From JAWPMV01 sp039819665 (lineage in GTDB: Bacteria; Bacteroidota; Bacteroidia; J057): 64,000 nt of DNA. Below the pieces are notes generated by a model. It was given only the letters and a program-made list of their open reading frames with translations, did no database searches and was not told the origin of the DNA. A program made the translations under genes and the position numbers. This document shows, in pieces, positions 50,049 to 57,757 of this stretch. The stretch covers positions 106,052-170,051 of the forward strand of contig JBCBRM010000011.1 in assembly GCA_039819665.1 (NCBI GenBank). The letters run 5' to 3'. The first letter of the stretch is position 1, and every line of letters begins with the position of its first letter.

Positions 50049-51836
50049 TTAAACTGATAACACCGCCTCGTTTTTGTTAACCGTATCATTTTTCTCCCGG
50101 TACACATGTTTCCCTTTCAGAAACTCGCCAAATCGCTCCTTCCCAAAGGCAGTAGTAAAATCTCCCATTTCCCATGCAAGCTTTCCATTGATCATCACAT
50201 ACTCTACCACCTCATCATTGCGATTGACGAGACGATCACAGCCTTCGAGGAAAGGCGCAGTATGATACTCATGTACGCTTTCATCTAATTTCACTGGATC
50301 AATAATAATGATATCTGCTCGTTTTCCTTCTGCTAAATGACCCGCATCCAAATTGAAAAAATCCGCATTCTCTTTTGTCAAGCGCCAGATGGTTTTCTCA
50401 TAAGACATCAGTGGATCGCCTGCATCATGCGAAGCCTTTACATATTGGAGTACCCGTAGCGGATTATTGTAAAAAGCCATATTATTGATATGGGCCCCAG
50501 AATCCGCAAATCCAAGCACCCCATTTTCATCATTGTAGAGCTTTTTGTATCGGCTGGGATCATGATTTCCGAGGGTAGTTTCCCACAAAATATCCTTATC
50601 CATTTCGACCACCAAATCCAGAAAAGCATCCACAGGATCTTGGCCTCTTTCCTCCGCAATATCTACAAAGGACTTTCCGATCATACTTTTATCGGGAGAT
50701 TCTAGTACGTAGGCATCTCCGAAATCCTTTTGCCAGACTTTTGGCTTTAGCTTATCTCGGTAGTTCTTTTTAAATAGCTTCCGATAGGCAGGATCATTAA
50801 GGGTCGTATTTCTTTTTTCGAGGTCTTTTGATAAATGACGGGCCAATTCGCCCGCCGGAAATTCTTCAAATATCACAAGCTCCATTCCTTCTGCCAGAAC
50901 GCGAAAAGGTACGGGGAAGGTTTGCATACGGAAATCTGCTCCCAGTACTTTATTAAAAAATGTACACAGACCACTGAGTATCGGACGGATGAATGGATCC
51001 CCTTTGAGGTCCATCATCGCGACCATGGAAGTCCGGAGCTTCTTTCGCCAAAGAAATCCTGCACTTAAAGCCATATACCAAAGCGCGCCTACCCGATTTA
51101 CCAGGTTGGGGACTCCCTGTAGATGTGCACCCCTGCGTCTGACTATTTTGGTAAGTTCATGGCGTTCGGAGGCTTTTGCATAGGCCGCTGGCAACAATTT
51201 CGACCAATGTCTTCCATCCATTTTATCCCAGGGATTATGCTGCATGGAAATGCCAACAAAGCCTTCATCAAGGGCTTCTTCCAGCATTTCACTCATTTCC
51301 CGAATCTGCTCTTTGCTAGGTCTTTTTCCTTCTGTCAAAGAATCGTCTATACCCATCACCTTTGCTCGTATATCTGAATGCCCAATAAAGGACGCCAGAT
51401 TTGGACCTACAGGAAGGCTATTGATATGGTCGATCCATTCTTTGGGATTGGACCAGGATTTTTCATCTCTGAGTATAGGAAAAAGAATTTCTCTGGGAAA
51501 TGCTTCCACGCGGGTAAACATATCACAGCAATCTTCCACATCCGCATAAATAAAAGAAAGCGAACAGCCGCCCAGCATGACCGTGGTAACTCCATGACGT
51601 ACTGATTCACCCAAACCCGGAGATACCAGTACTTCCCCATCATAATGGGTGTGATTATCAATGAATCCTGGCATGACCCATTTGCCTTTCGCATCAATGA
51701 CTTTATCTACTACTGCCTCAATTTCTGTTTCGCTGATTTTTTTTATGATGCCATCCCGGACGAGAATGTGCGCGATTTTAGAGGGATTTTGCGTGCCGTC
51801 AAATACACGGCCATTTTTTATAAGCGTAGTAGTCAT
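50049..51836 (-). CDS. D-aminoacylase/N-acyl-D-amino-acid deacylase-like amidohydrolase
   Basis: 595 residues. The amidohydrolase barrel has the N-terminal beta domain (TTTLIKNGRVFDGTQNP, IDAKGKWVMPGFIDNHTHYDG), with the metal-binding HTH. SVRHGVTTVMLGGCSLS, FIGHSDIRAKVMG and the late LGFADSGAHINNMAFYNNP, then EGKRADIIIID are typical of the D-aminoacylase group. Substrates in this group are N-acyl-D-amino acids or related amides. It is larger than the average member (about 480-540). Divergent promoter region upstream. Confidence 0.85.
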   Translation of the reverse strand: MTTTLIKNGRVFDGTQNPSKIAHILVRDGIIKKISETEIEAVVDKVIDAKGKWVMPGFIDNHTHYDGEVLVSPGLGESVRHGVTTVMLGGCSLSFIYADVEDCCDMFTRVEAFPREILFPILRDEKSWSNPKEWIDHINSLPVGPNLASFIGHSDIRAKVMGIDDSLTEGKRPSKEQIREMSEMLEEALDEGFVGISMQHNPWDKMDGRHWSKLLPAAYAKASERHELTKIVRRRGAHLQGVPNLVNRVGALWYMALSAGFLWRKKLRTSMVAMMDLKGDPFIRPILSGLCTFFNKVLGADFRMQTFPVPFRVLAEGMELVIFEEFPAGELARHLSKDLEKRNTTLNDPAYRKLFKKNYRDKLKPKVWQKDFGDAYVLESPDKSMIGKSFVDIAEERGQDPVDAFLDLVVEMDKDILWETTLGNHDPSRYKKLYNDENGVLGFADSGAHINNMAFYNNPLRVLQYVKASHDAGDPLMSYEKTIWRLTKENADFFNLDAGHLAEGKRADIIIIDPVKLDESVHEYHTAPFLEGCDRLVNRNDEVVEYVMINGKLAWEMGDFTTAFGKERFGEFLKGKHVYREKNDTVNKNEAVLSV

Positions 51837-52226
51837 GATGAAAGAAGCTGGAATTACATATAGTTATGATAATATAAGCTGATAATTACTCAGCTCAAAG
51901 CTGTGATTGATTTAGTAAACAGGTTTAAGAAAGTAGATTAAATGAATGAATTTAATCAGAAGGGACACTTTTGTCGCCCTGAGCATAGTCGAAGGAGCTA
52001 AGTATTTTTCGATAAATTTTGTCAATAATTAAAGGCTATTGGAAAAAATGATTTAGACAGTTCGACGGTGCTCAAGTTACAACACCTTGATTGAGCATCT
52101 ATATGTGCTTTTTATAGGTACCTGCTAACCTAAGCTCCATGCATTTCAGCAGTTTTTAATAGCATTTCAAATAATTTCATTTGAAAAAGGGTATTAATCC
52201 TTTCATTTTAGCAGAAATGGAATGTT
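51837..52226. other. 390-bp intergenic region with one repeat arm
   Basis: AT-rich divergent spacer. GTCGCCCTGAGCATAGTCG at about 51973 begins a common intergenic repeat. Downstream, TCGACGGTGCTCAAG and its surroundings show no further structure. It must carry the promoters of both divergent genes; no clean TAnnTTTG was picked. Confidence 0.4.
51973..51995. repeat. Single arm of a GTC-CCTGAG-GAAGG repeat
   Basis: Same kind of sequence as the arms of the fold-back element at 28798-28926, here as a single arm. Confidence 0.55.
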
Positions 52227-52634
52227 ATGAAGTCCCTTCGTTATTTTTTCCTCATCGTTGATATCGGTTTTATTCTTTACTGGCTGATTACGGCCCTTTC
52301 ACTGATTCCCGCCGAATATCTATTCAATGATTATCAAAATGAAATTCTGGTCAATTGGAATTGGTCCTTTCTGCCTTTGGATCTCTTTGTTTCAGCTAGT
52401 GGTTTGTATAGCCTGTATCTTTTTAGGCGAAAGGATGAACGCTGGGCTTTATTTGCTTTGGTCTCATTGGTCTTGACTAGTGCTTCTGGCCTGCAAGCTA
52501 TTTCCTATTGGGTGTTGGCAGAGGACTATAATATGAGCTGGTGGATACCCAATCTCTTTTTAATGTTATATCCCTTCTTTTTTCTTCCTAAATTCCTGAA
52601 AGCAACAAAGCCATATGAACTCCAAACTTCTTAA
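52227..52634 (+). CDS. DUF5360-like four-helix membrane protein
   Basis: 135 residues with four helices. Sequence blocks FILYWLITALSLIPAEYLFNDYQNEILVNWNWSFLPLDLFVSASGLYSL, LVLTSASGLQAISYWVL and WWIPNLFLMLYPFFFLP follow the YvaD/DUF5360 pattern. The function of the family is unknown. Its 3' end overlaps the start of the next gene by 20 nt, so the two are probably co-translated. Confidence 0.8.
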   Translation: MKSLRYFFLIVDIGFILYWLITALSLIPAEYLFNDYQNEILVNWNWSFLPLDLFVSASGLYSLYLFRRKDERWALFALVSLVLTSASGLQAISYWVLAEDYNMSWWIPNLFLMLYPFFFLPKFLKATKPYELQTS

Positions 52635-53256
52635 AACAATTGGCTGGATAATTTTCGCCATTTTTCCGATCTCAATAGGATTTTATCCCTTGAGATACCT
52701 GATGGCGGATGGGGTAGTGGGTTTGTTGAATACCAAAACGTCAGAATTGCTTACCAATCTCGTCTGGCAAATCTCTTTCAATGTACACATCCTTTTTGGA
52801 GGCATTGCCTTGATGATCGGTTGGATACAGTTTCATAAAGGCTTCCGGGCAAAACGGATGAAAGTACATAGAGGGATAGGTAAAGTCTATGTAGTTGCTG
52901 GCCTGCTAAGTGCCTTTGGCGGAGTCTGGGCAGGATATTATGCTACGGGAGGCCCTATAGCACAAATTGGTTTTATGTGCCTGGGAGTAGCCTGGTTTGG
53001 ATCTACCTTGAAAGCCTATTTGGATATCAGGGAAAGAAAGCTGATCGAGCACGAGCATATGATGATCTATAGCTATGCGCTTTGTTTTGCTGCAGTTACA
53101 CTACGTTTGTGGTTAGTTCCTTTACAAATGATGACTGGCGATTTTCTGACGGCTTATCGCATCGTGGCATGGTTGTGTTGGGTTCCGAATTTGGGGGTGG
53201 TTGCTCTCATTATCAGAAGTAAAAAGAAGAAGCTTGCTGAGCCTCAAATAGCTTGA
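52615..53256 (+). CDS. DUF2306 membrane protein
   Basis: 213 residues with about six helices. FNVHILFGGIALMIGWIQFHKGFRAKRMKVHRGIGKVYVVAGLLSAFGGVWAGYYATGGPIAQIGFMCLGVAWF and then RERKLIEHEHMMIYSYALCFAAVTLRLWLVPL carry the conserved HRxxGxxY and HxxMxxS-like histidines of DUF2306. The family is of unknown function. It starts inside the end of the DUF5360-like gene. Confidence 0.87.
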   Translation: MNSKLLKTIGWIIFAIFPISIGFYPLRYLMADGVVGLLNTKTSELLTNLVWQISFNVHILFGGIALMIGWIQFHKGFRAKRMKVHRGIGKVYVVAGLLSAFGGVWAGYYATGGPIAQIGFMCLGVAWFGSTLKAYLDIRERKLIEHEHMMIYSYALCFAAVTLRLWLVPLQMMTGDFLTAYRIVAWLCWVPNLGVVALIIRSKKKKLAEPQIA

Positions 53257-53278
53257 TTGAAATTTGTAAATTGTTGCC

Positions 53279-53785
53279 ATGAAGACCGCAACTATCCGAG
53301 AGATTAAATCTGAACTGGGCTATAAAGACGAAAAGGAGCTGGTTGAACTTTGCCTTGCTTTGGCGAAGTTTAAGAAGGAGAACAAAGAATTGATGTCTTA
53401 CCTCTTATATGAAGCTTCTGATGAAGATCGTTTCATCGAAGGAGTCAATCAGGAGGTATCCGAACTCTTTTCCGAAATCAATATCAGCAGCTTCTACTTC
53501 GTCAAGAAAAGCATTCGAAAGATTTTGCGGCTGGTCAAGAAGTACATTCGCTATTCCAAGAAAAAAGAAACAGAGGTCCGACTGCTTATCCACTTTTGCA
53601 CCGAATTCAAAAAGGTACTCAATACCTTTAGCCGAAGTCCCATGATGATTGGTTTGTACCAAAGGCAATTGAAGGCTATCTCAAAAGCCATGTCTTACTT
53701 ACATGAAGATTTACAGTTTGACTACCAGCAAGATCTGGAAGAGCTGGCCATCGAAACGGATGGTTATTGGTATGATGTAGATTAA
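53279..53785 (+). CDS. Uncharacterised helical protein (DUF6155-like)
   Basis: 168 residues, all helical and charged. It opens MKTATIREIKSELGYKDEKELVELCLALAKFKKENKELMSYLLYE, which resembles the DUF6155 N-terminus. The rest has a helix-rich dimer-like form (FYFVKKSIRKILRLVKKYIRY, KKETEVRLLIHFCTEFKKVL). No signal peptide. It ends 2 nt before the convergent gene. Confidence 0.6.
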   Translation: MKTATIREIKSELGYKDEKELVELCLALAKFKKENKELMSYLLYEASDEDRFIEGVNQEVSELFSEINISSFYFVKKSIRKILRLVKKYIRYSKKKETEVRLLIHFCTEFKKVLNTFSRSPMMIGLYQRQLKAISKAMSYLHEDLQFDYQQDLEELAIETDGYWYDVD

Positions 53786-53787
53786 AT

Positions 53788-55032
53788 TTAAAGTGCCTGA
53801 CTGAAGCCAAAAGAAATTTGAAGAATAGAGGGTCGAGCCTTTAAGCTAATTTCCTCTGAAATCCAGTTATCCAAATTCTGATCCCAACTTGCTCGGAGAA
53901 AAATGGAATTATCGGGTCGAATTTTCCAGTCGAGTTGAGCTTCCAGCAAATAGCTGATTCCCAATCGATTTCTATAAATCCTTTCATCCCCCAACTCCCA
54001 AACTTCATCTGCTTTTATCAAAGACCTTCCGTTATGTTGTTTGAGGAGATTTAGCTGCATACCGCTTTGTACTCCCAATTTCAGACCTCCAAGCTTCTTT
54101 TCGTATCCAATTAGCAGAGGAATACTCAATATCCTATGGCTGTTATAATGTTGAAAGTTTCTACTTCGAATGCCTGGTAGAGAATCGCGATAAATGATTT
54201 CCTGATTTCCAGAGGGCACACGATTAATGATGGTGTCGATTGTATTGGGACGATAAAAATTTACTTCTTTATCTTCTTGAAAACGGCTAACAAATCTGAG
54301 CTCAGTCCACTGAAAACCAGTTATAAGATGGAGGTCTTTTCTCATATTCTTCTTTAGTCTGACAGATGCTTGCCAGCCCGGGAGATATTCATTGAAGTTT
54401 TGGGGACTAGCATTTTTGAAAGTATGGGAAAACATATTGCTTCCACCTGCAAACTCGAGCTGCCATCTCGCCTCAGGAACCCAGTCCTCGATTTGCTTTT
54501 TAAAGGAGGGAGGGATGGTTTTAGGGGAATCAAGGACGGTGATCAGTAGATTTGTCCTTATACTTTTTATATCAGGAAAGCTCCTCCTTTCAGCAAATTC
54601 CTTGATTTTGTTTGTAGTTGGGAGTATGATAGGAGAGAGAAATTGCTGTTCATTTGTTTGTTGAAAAAGGACCTTGGAGTGTTTTGTAAGCGTAGGTTCT
54701 GGAATTTCAATTGGAGATTTTCCTTCTGAAGATTTTTCAAGAGGTGTAGGATCAGGGAAAGTATCTGCAGAAGAGACAAGATTTATTGTCTGATTAGAAT
54801 CATCATTTAATAAGTAGTTCTTATGGATAGCGAGAGAAACCCCAATACCAGAAAGAAGCAATAAAAGTAATAGAAGCCAGAATCGATTCTTCTTTTTGGT
54901 CTTTCTATTTTCTACTTCCTGAGATATGCTTGCACCCATATGTTCCCAGCTCAGTTTGGCTGGAATTTCTTTCGAGAGATGTTCCCCCACTTTCTCCCGA
55001 AGACTCCCTCTATTTTCTAAGTAATCCATCAT
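53788..55032 (-). CDS. Anti-sigma-like membrane protein with predicted outer-membrane barrel domain
   Basis: 414 residues. A cytosolic N-terminus (1-45), a membrane helix (about 50-69), then a periplasmic part and a C-terminal region (about 195-414) with alternating short strands that fit a PorT/OmpA-like beta barrel (LPGWQASVRLKKNMRKDLHLITGFQWTELRFVSRF, SIPLLIGYEKKLGGLKLGVQSGMQLNLL, LQISFGF). Such chimeric proteins appear downstream of ECF sigma genes. It overlaps the sigma gene by 23 nt, so a role as partner of the sigma factor is inferred. Confidence 0.75.
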   Translation of the reverse strand: MMDYLENRGSLREKVGEHLSKEIPAKLSWEHMGASISQEVENRKTKKKNRFWLLLLLLLLSGIGVSLAIHKNYLLNDDSNQTINLVSSADTFPDPTPLEKSSEGKSPIEIPEPTLTKHSKVLFQQTNEQQFLSPIILPTTNKIKEFAERRSFPDIKSIRTNLLITVLDSPKTIPPSFKKQIEDWVPEARWQLEFAGGSNMFSHTFKNASPQNFNEYLPGWQASVRLKKNMRKDLHLITGFQWTELRFVSRFQEDKEVNFYRPNTIDTIINRVPSGNQEIIYRDSLPGIRSRNFQHYNSHRILSIPLLIGYEKKLGGLKLGVQSGMQLNLLKQHNGRSLIKADEVWELGDERIYRNRLGISYLLEAQLDWKIRPDNSIFLRASWDQNLDNWISEEISLKARPSILQISFGFSQAL

Positions 55033-55582
55033 AAATCTCCGGTTTTAGTTTGTACAATTTTTTTTTCAATAGTTGTTTGGCTCGACTGAGTTGAGAGCGT
55101 GAACTGTTTGCTCCTATCCCCAGCATTTGGCCGATTTCCTGATGGCTGTATCCATCCACAGCGTATAGGTTGAATACTGTCCGGTATCCATCCGGAAGAG
55201 TTGCTATACAATCAATGAGATATTCTGCATCTAATTCCTCCAATGCTATAGGTCTTATTCCCGGCTCCTGAATAGGTTCTCCATATTGGATAAGAGTTTT
55301 CCTTTTATTCTTTCGAATGGTATTGAGAATCTTATGAATAGCTAGTGATTTAATCCAGTATTTTAAGGCTCCCTTTTTAGCATCATATTTCTTGAGATTA
55401 ATAAAAACCTCTATAAATATTTCCTGGATGACGTCAGCAATGTCCGAATCGTGAAACCCAAAGCGACGAACTATACTGAGTATAAATGGGAGATAGGAAT
55501 CGTACAACTTGCGTTGAGATTCTCTATCACCTTTTTGGATCCCTTCGATCCAGCTTGCTTCTATGTCTGCCTGATTTTTCAA
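55010..55582 (-). CDS. ECF-type RNA polymerase sigma factor
   Basis: 190 residues with clear regions: ADVIQEIFIEVFINLKKYDAKKGALKYWIKSLAIHKILNTIRKNKRK (region 2) and CIATLPDGYRTVFNLYAVDGYSHQEIGQMLGIGANSSRSQLSRAKQLLKKKL (region 4). A usual-size ECF factor of Bacteroidota. It is the middle gene of a three-gene cassette with a lipoprotein upstream and the anti-sigma/barrel gene downstream. Confidence 0.93.
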   Translation of the reverse strand: MKNQADIEASWIEGIQKGDRESQRKLYDSYLPFILSIVRRFGFHDSDIADVIQEIFIEVFINLKKYDAKKGALKYWIKSLAIHKILNTIRKNKRKTLIQYGEPIQEPGIRPIALEELDAEYLIDCIATLPDGYRTVFNLYAVDGYSHQEIGQMLGIGANSSRSQLSRAKQLLKKKLYKLKPEIYDGLLRK

Positions 55583-55597
55583 TTCAAATAGCGTCTC

Positions 55598-56182
55598 TTA
55601 AAAGCAACTATCAACTGGGACAATAAAATCAGCCAGTAAGGTTCCTACGCTTTGCCAGTTATTACAATCATTGGGATCCTGGCTGGGATCGGGGAGGCTG
55701 AAAAACTCTGCTTCATAGGTGCCTTCAATTGAGCTAGCAGTCCGATTTCTAATCGTGATGACAGGATCGTTGGTGCAGTTGAGTACGAAAGTACCACTGA
55801 AAACTGCCACCGTATCCCCATTAATTTCTCGCCTCAAAACCGCTTGTGCTAAGCCAAAATTGTTGGGGCTGAATTGAAAGAAAGAGATGAAGAATCCAGT
55901 ATCACTTTGAGCCCGAGTGGAGTATCCTCCATTTCCATCACAGAAGACCGAGTCTGAGGCCAATACATAAAAGTCTTCCAGAACTTCTTTCCCATAACCG
56001 GCAGCATAATTTTTTGTGCTTCCCTGGAGACTGTAGGAAAATTTGCTGTCGTTTTCTTCTATTTCGGTTGGGTTAAAGGGAAACTCTTCTTCGATAATAT
56101 CATCGAAGTTGTCAGGATTACAGGAGGTTAAGGATATCCCTCCCAGCAATAAAATCAGATAAATAAAAATATTGGGTTTCAT
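55598..56182 (-). CDS. Lipoprotein of the sigma/anti-sigma cassette
   Basis: 194 residues, lipoprotein signal GISLTSC (Cys21). The mature part starts with an acidic linker and is beta-rich, with AGYGKEVLEDFYVLASDSVFCDGNGGYSTRAQSDTGFFISFFQF, then DTVAVFSGTFVLNCTNDPVITIRNRTASSIEGTYEAEFF. It resembles small Bacteroidota lipoproteins of the DUF6252 kind. It is transcribed toward and 15 nt before the ECF sigma gene, so it could be an input or target of that regulator. Confidence 0.75.
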   Translation of the reverse strand: MKPNIFIYLILLLGGISLTSCNPDNFDDIIEEEFPFNPTEIEENDSKFSYSLQGSTKNYAAGYGKEVLEDFYVLASDSVFCDGNGGYSTRAQSDTGFFISFFQFSPNNFGLAQAVLRREINGDTVAVFSGTFVLNCTNDPVITIRNRTASSIEGTYEAEFFSLPDPSQDPNDCNNWQSVGTLLADFIVPVDSCF

Positions 56183-56318
56183 AATACGAATTAGGATGAT
56201 TGTTTACCCTCTTATTACCCAATACTTGAAAAACGCTGCGTGGCCAAAAGTTTTTTTTAAAAACTCCTGACCACGTACATTGTTGATATATCTTGAAAAT
56301 AGAATTTATTTCCTAATA

Positions 56319-56807
56319 TTAAGCACCCATGTTTGCCTGATGGTATATATTGGATGCATGAAGTGCATATAGTACCAATTCCTCCAAATTCACTCCTGGC
56401 ATATTCATTGAATATTTCTCTACCTTGTATTGATGCTTGCTTTGGTACCATTTACTGGTCCTTCTAAGGCTGAAGAGATCCTTTTCCAAATCCAGACTCC
56501 GCATGATAAATTGGTTGATATTCCAGTTTTTAGCCTTTAATTCAAAGCTGCGTAATCTATTTTGCTCATCATGCACATGGATTTCTAATCTTCCATTCCA
56601 CTTCCACTTTATCCAGCCTACTTTTTCTCCATCCTTCAAAATCTCATGATTGCTACTATACCATTTTCGAGGCTTCATTTGGATGAGTTGATCCTGAAAA
56701 CTAGCTGAAGCATGGTAGTTCCACTTGCCATATTCTAAATGAAATACAGCCTCCCCTTCCTTATGCAACTGAAATTTTTTGTTCCAATTATTTGATGTGA
56801 TTTGCAT
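56319..56807 (-). CDS. Uncharacterised beta-rich protein
   Basis: 162 residues, no signal peptide. Strands such as KFQLHKEGEAVFHLEYGKWNYHASASF and VGWIKWKWNGRLEIHVHDEQNRLRSFELKAKNWN suggest a compact barrel like the LURP-one/tubby type, but this is only shape, not a family match. The histidines and tryptophans are frequent. Isolated gene with 136 bp to the lipoprotein gene. Confidence 0.6.
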   Translation of the reverse strand: MQITSNNWNKKFQLHKEGEAVFHLEYGKWNYHASASFQDQLIQMKPRKWYSSNHEILKDGEKVGWIKWKWNGRLEIHVHDEQNRLRSFELKAKNWNINQFIMRSLDLEKDLFSLRRTSKWYQSKHQYKVEKYSMNMPGVNLEELVLYALHASNIYHQANMGA

Positions 56808-56915
56808 AGCTTTCTCCTTTAGGTATTAAACTATTGTTATCACCCTAAAGAGTCAGAAAAGCAGAAAAAGTTGGAAAATGCAAACATGGATACAGGGAAT
56901 TCAACCTAGCATATA

Positions 56916-57671
56916 TTAGTATCCAGGGGCTTCTTCCTGAGGAGCATTTGCATCCTTTTCCATACCATATTTCTCTTTTGCTGCTTCCAACATGGCTACC
57001 GTAGCTGTAGCACCTACCCTTGTGGCTCCCAAGGCTTTTACAGCTAGCAAATCATCCAGAGTTCGTACCCCTCCGGCAGCTTTTACTTGTACTTCCGGTG
57101 CAGAATGTGCCCGCATCAATTTAAGATCCGCATGTGTAGCTCCCTGATAACCGTATTTTCCGTCAGCTCCTTTTACCATTCCATAGCCGGTAGATGTTTT
57201 GACGAAATCCACTTTCAATTCAGAACAAATTTCACAGAGCTTGATTTTATATTTGTCTTCCGGGAGAAAATCATTTTCAAAGATGACTTTCAAGATCGCT
57301 CCATGCTCATGAGTCGCTTCGCAAATGGCAGCAATTTCTGCTTTTACATACTCCCAGTCTTCTTGTAATACTTTTCCAATATTTACCACCATATCAATCT
57401 CGGTAGCCCCATCTTTGCAGGCCTGGATACATTCAGCTACTTTGATATCGACACGAGAATTTCCCTGAGGAAAGCCGATAACTGTGCCTACTAATACATC
57501 CGAACCTTTGAGTTCTTCCATCGCCAATTTAATCGCATAGGGTTTGATGCAAACAGAAGCTACATCATAGGCTTTGGCAATGGCGCATCCTTTTCTCAAA
57601 TCCTCATCTGTCATAGTAGGATGAAGGAGAGAATGGTCAATCATTTTGGCAAGTTCCTGGATGGGGTTCAT
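56916..57671 (-). CDS. deoC: Deoxyribose-phosphate aldolase
   Basis: 251 residues. The Schiff-base lysine is Lys158 in VDFVKTSTGY, the partner lysine Lys197 in VQVKAAGG, and Asp93 in EIDMVVNIG, as in the known catalytic triad. The full TIM-barrel pattern is present. The enzyme splits 2-deoxyribose-5-phosphate into glyceraldehyde-3-phosphate and acetaldehyde in deoxynucleoside breakdown. It stands alone; no deoABD genes are adjacent. Confidence 0.96.
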   Translation of the reverse strand: MNPIQELAKMIDHSLLHPTMTDEDLRKGCAIAKAYDVASVCIKPYAIKLAMEELKGSDVLVGTVIGFPQGNSRVDIKVAECIQACKDGATEIDMVVNIGKVLQEDWEYVKAEIAAICEATHEHGAILKVIFENDFLPEDKYKIKLCEICSELKVDFVKTSTGYGMVKGADGKYGYQGATHADLKLMRAHSAPEVQVKAAGGVRTLDDLLAVKALGATRVGATATVAMLEAAKEKYGMEKDANAPQEEAPGY

Positions 57672-57702
57672 GGATTATAGCGTAAACGTGTAAGGGTATT
57701 AG

Positions 57703-57757
57703 CGTGTTGGGGTTTTATGAAAATTCCTGCGATTCAGCACTACAAAACTCCAACACG
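57703..57757. terminator. Hairpin overlapping the end of the CHAT gene
   Basis: CGTGTTGGGGTTTT pairs with AAAACTCCAACACG (13 of 14) across a 27-nt loop. The right arm lies within the last codons of the minus-strand CHAT gene, so it probably terminates that transcript. Confidence 0.5.

Noticed and set aside
50074..51882. Several plus-strand open frames over the amidohydrolase gene
   Set aside because: They are shadows of the 595-codon minus-strand gene, which carries a full family pattern.
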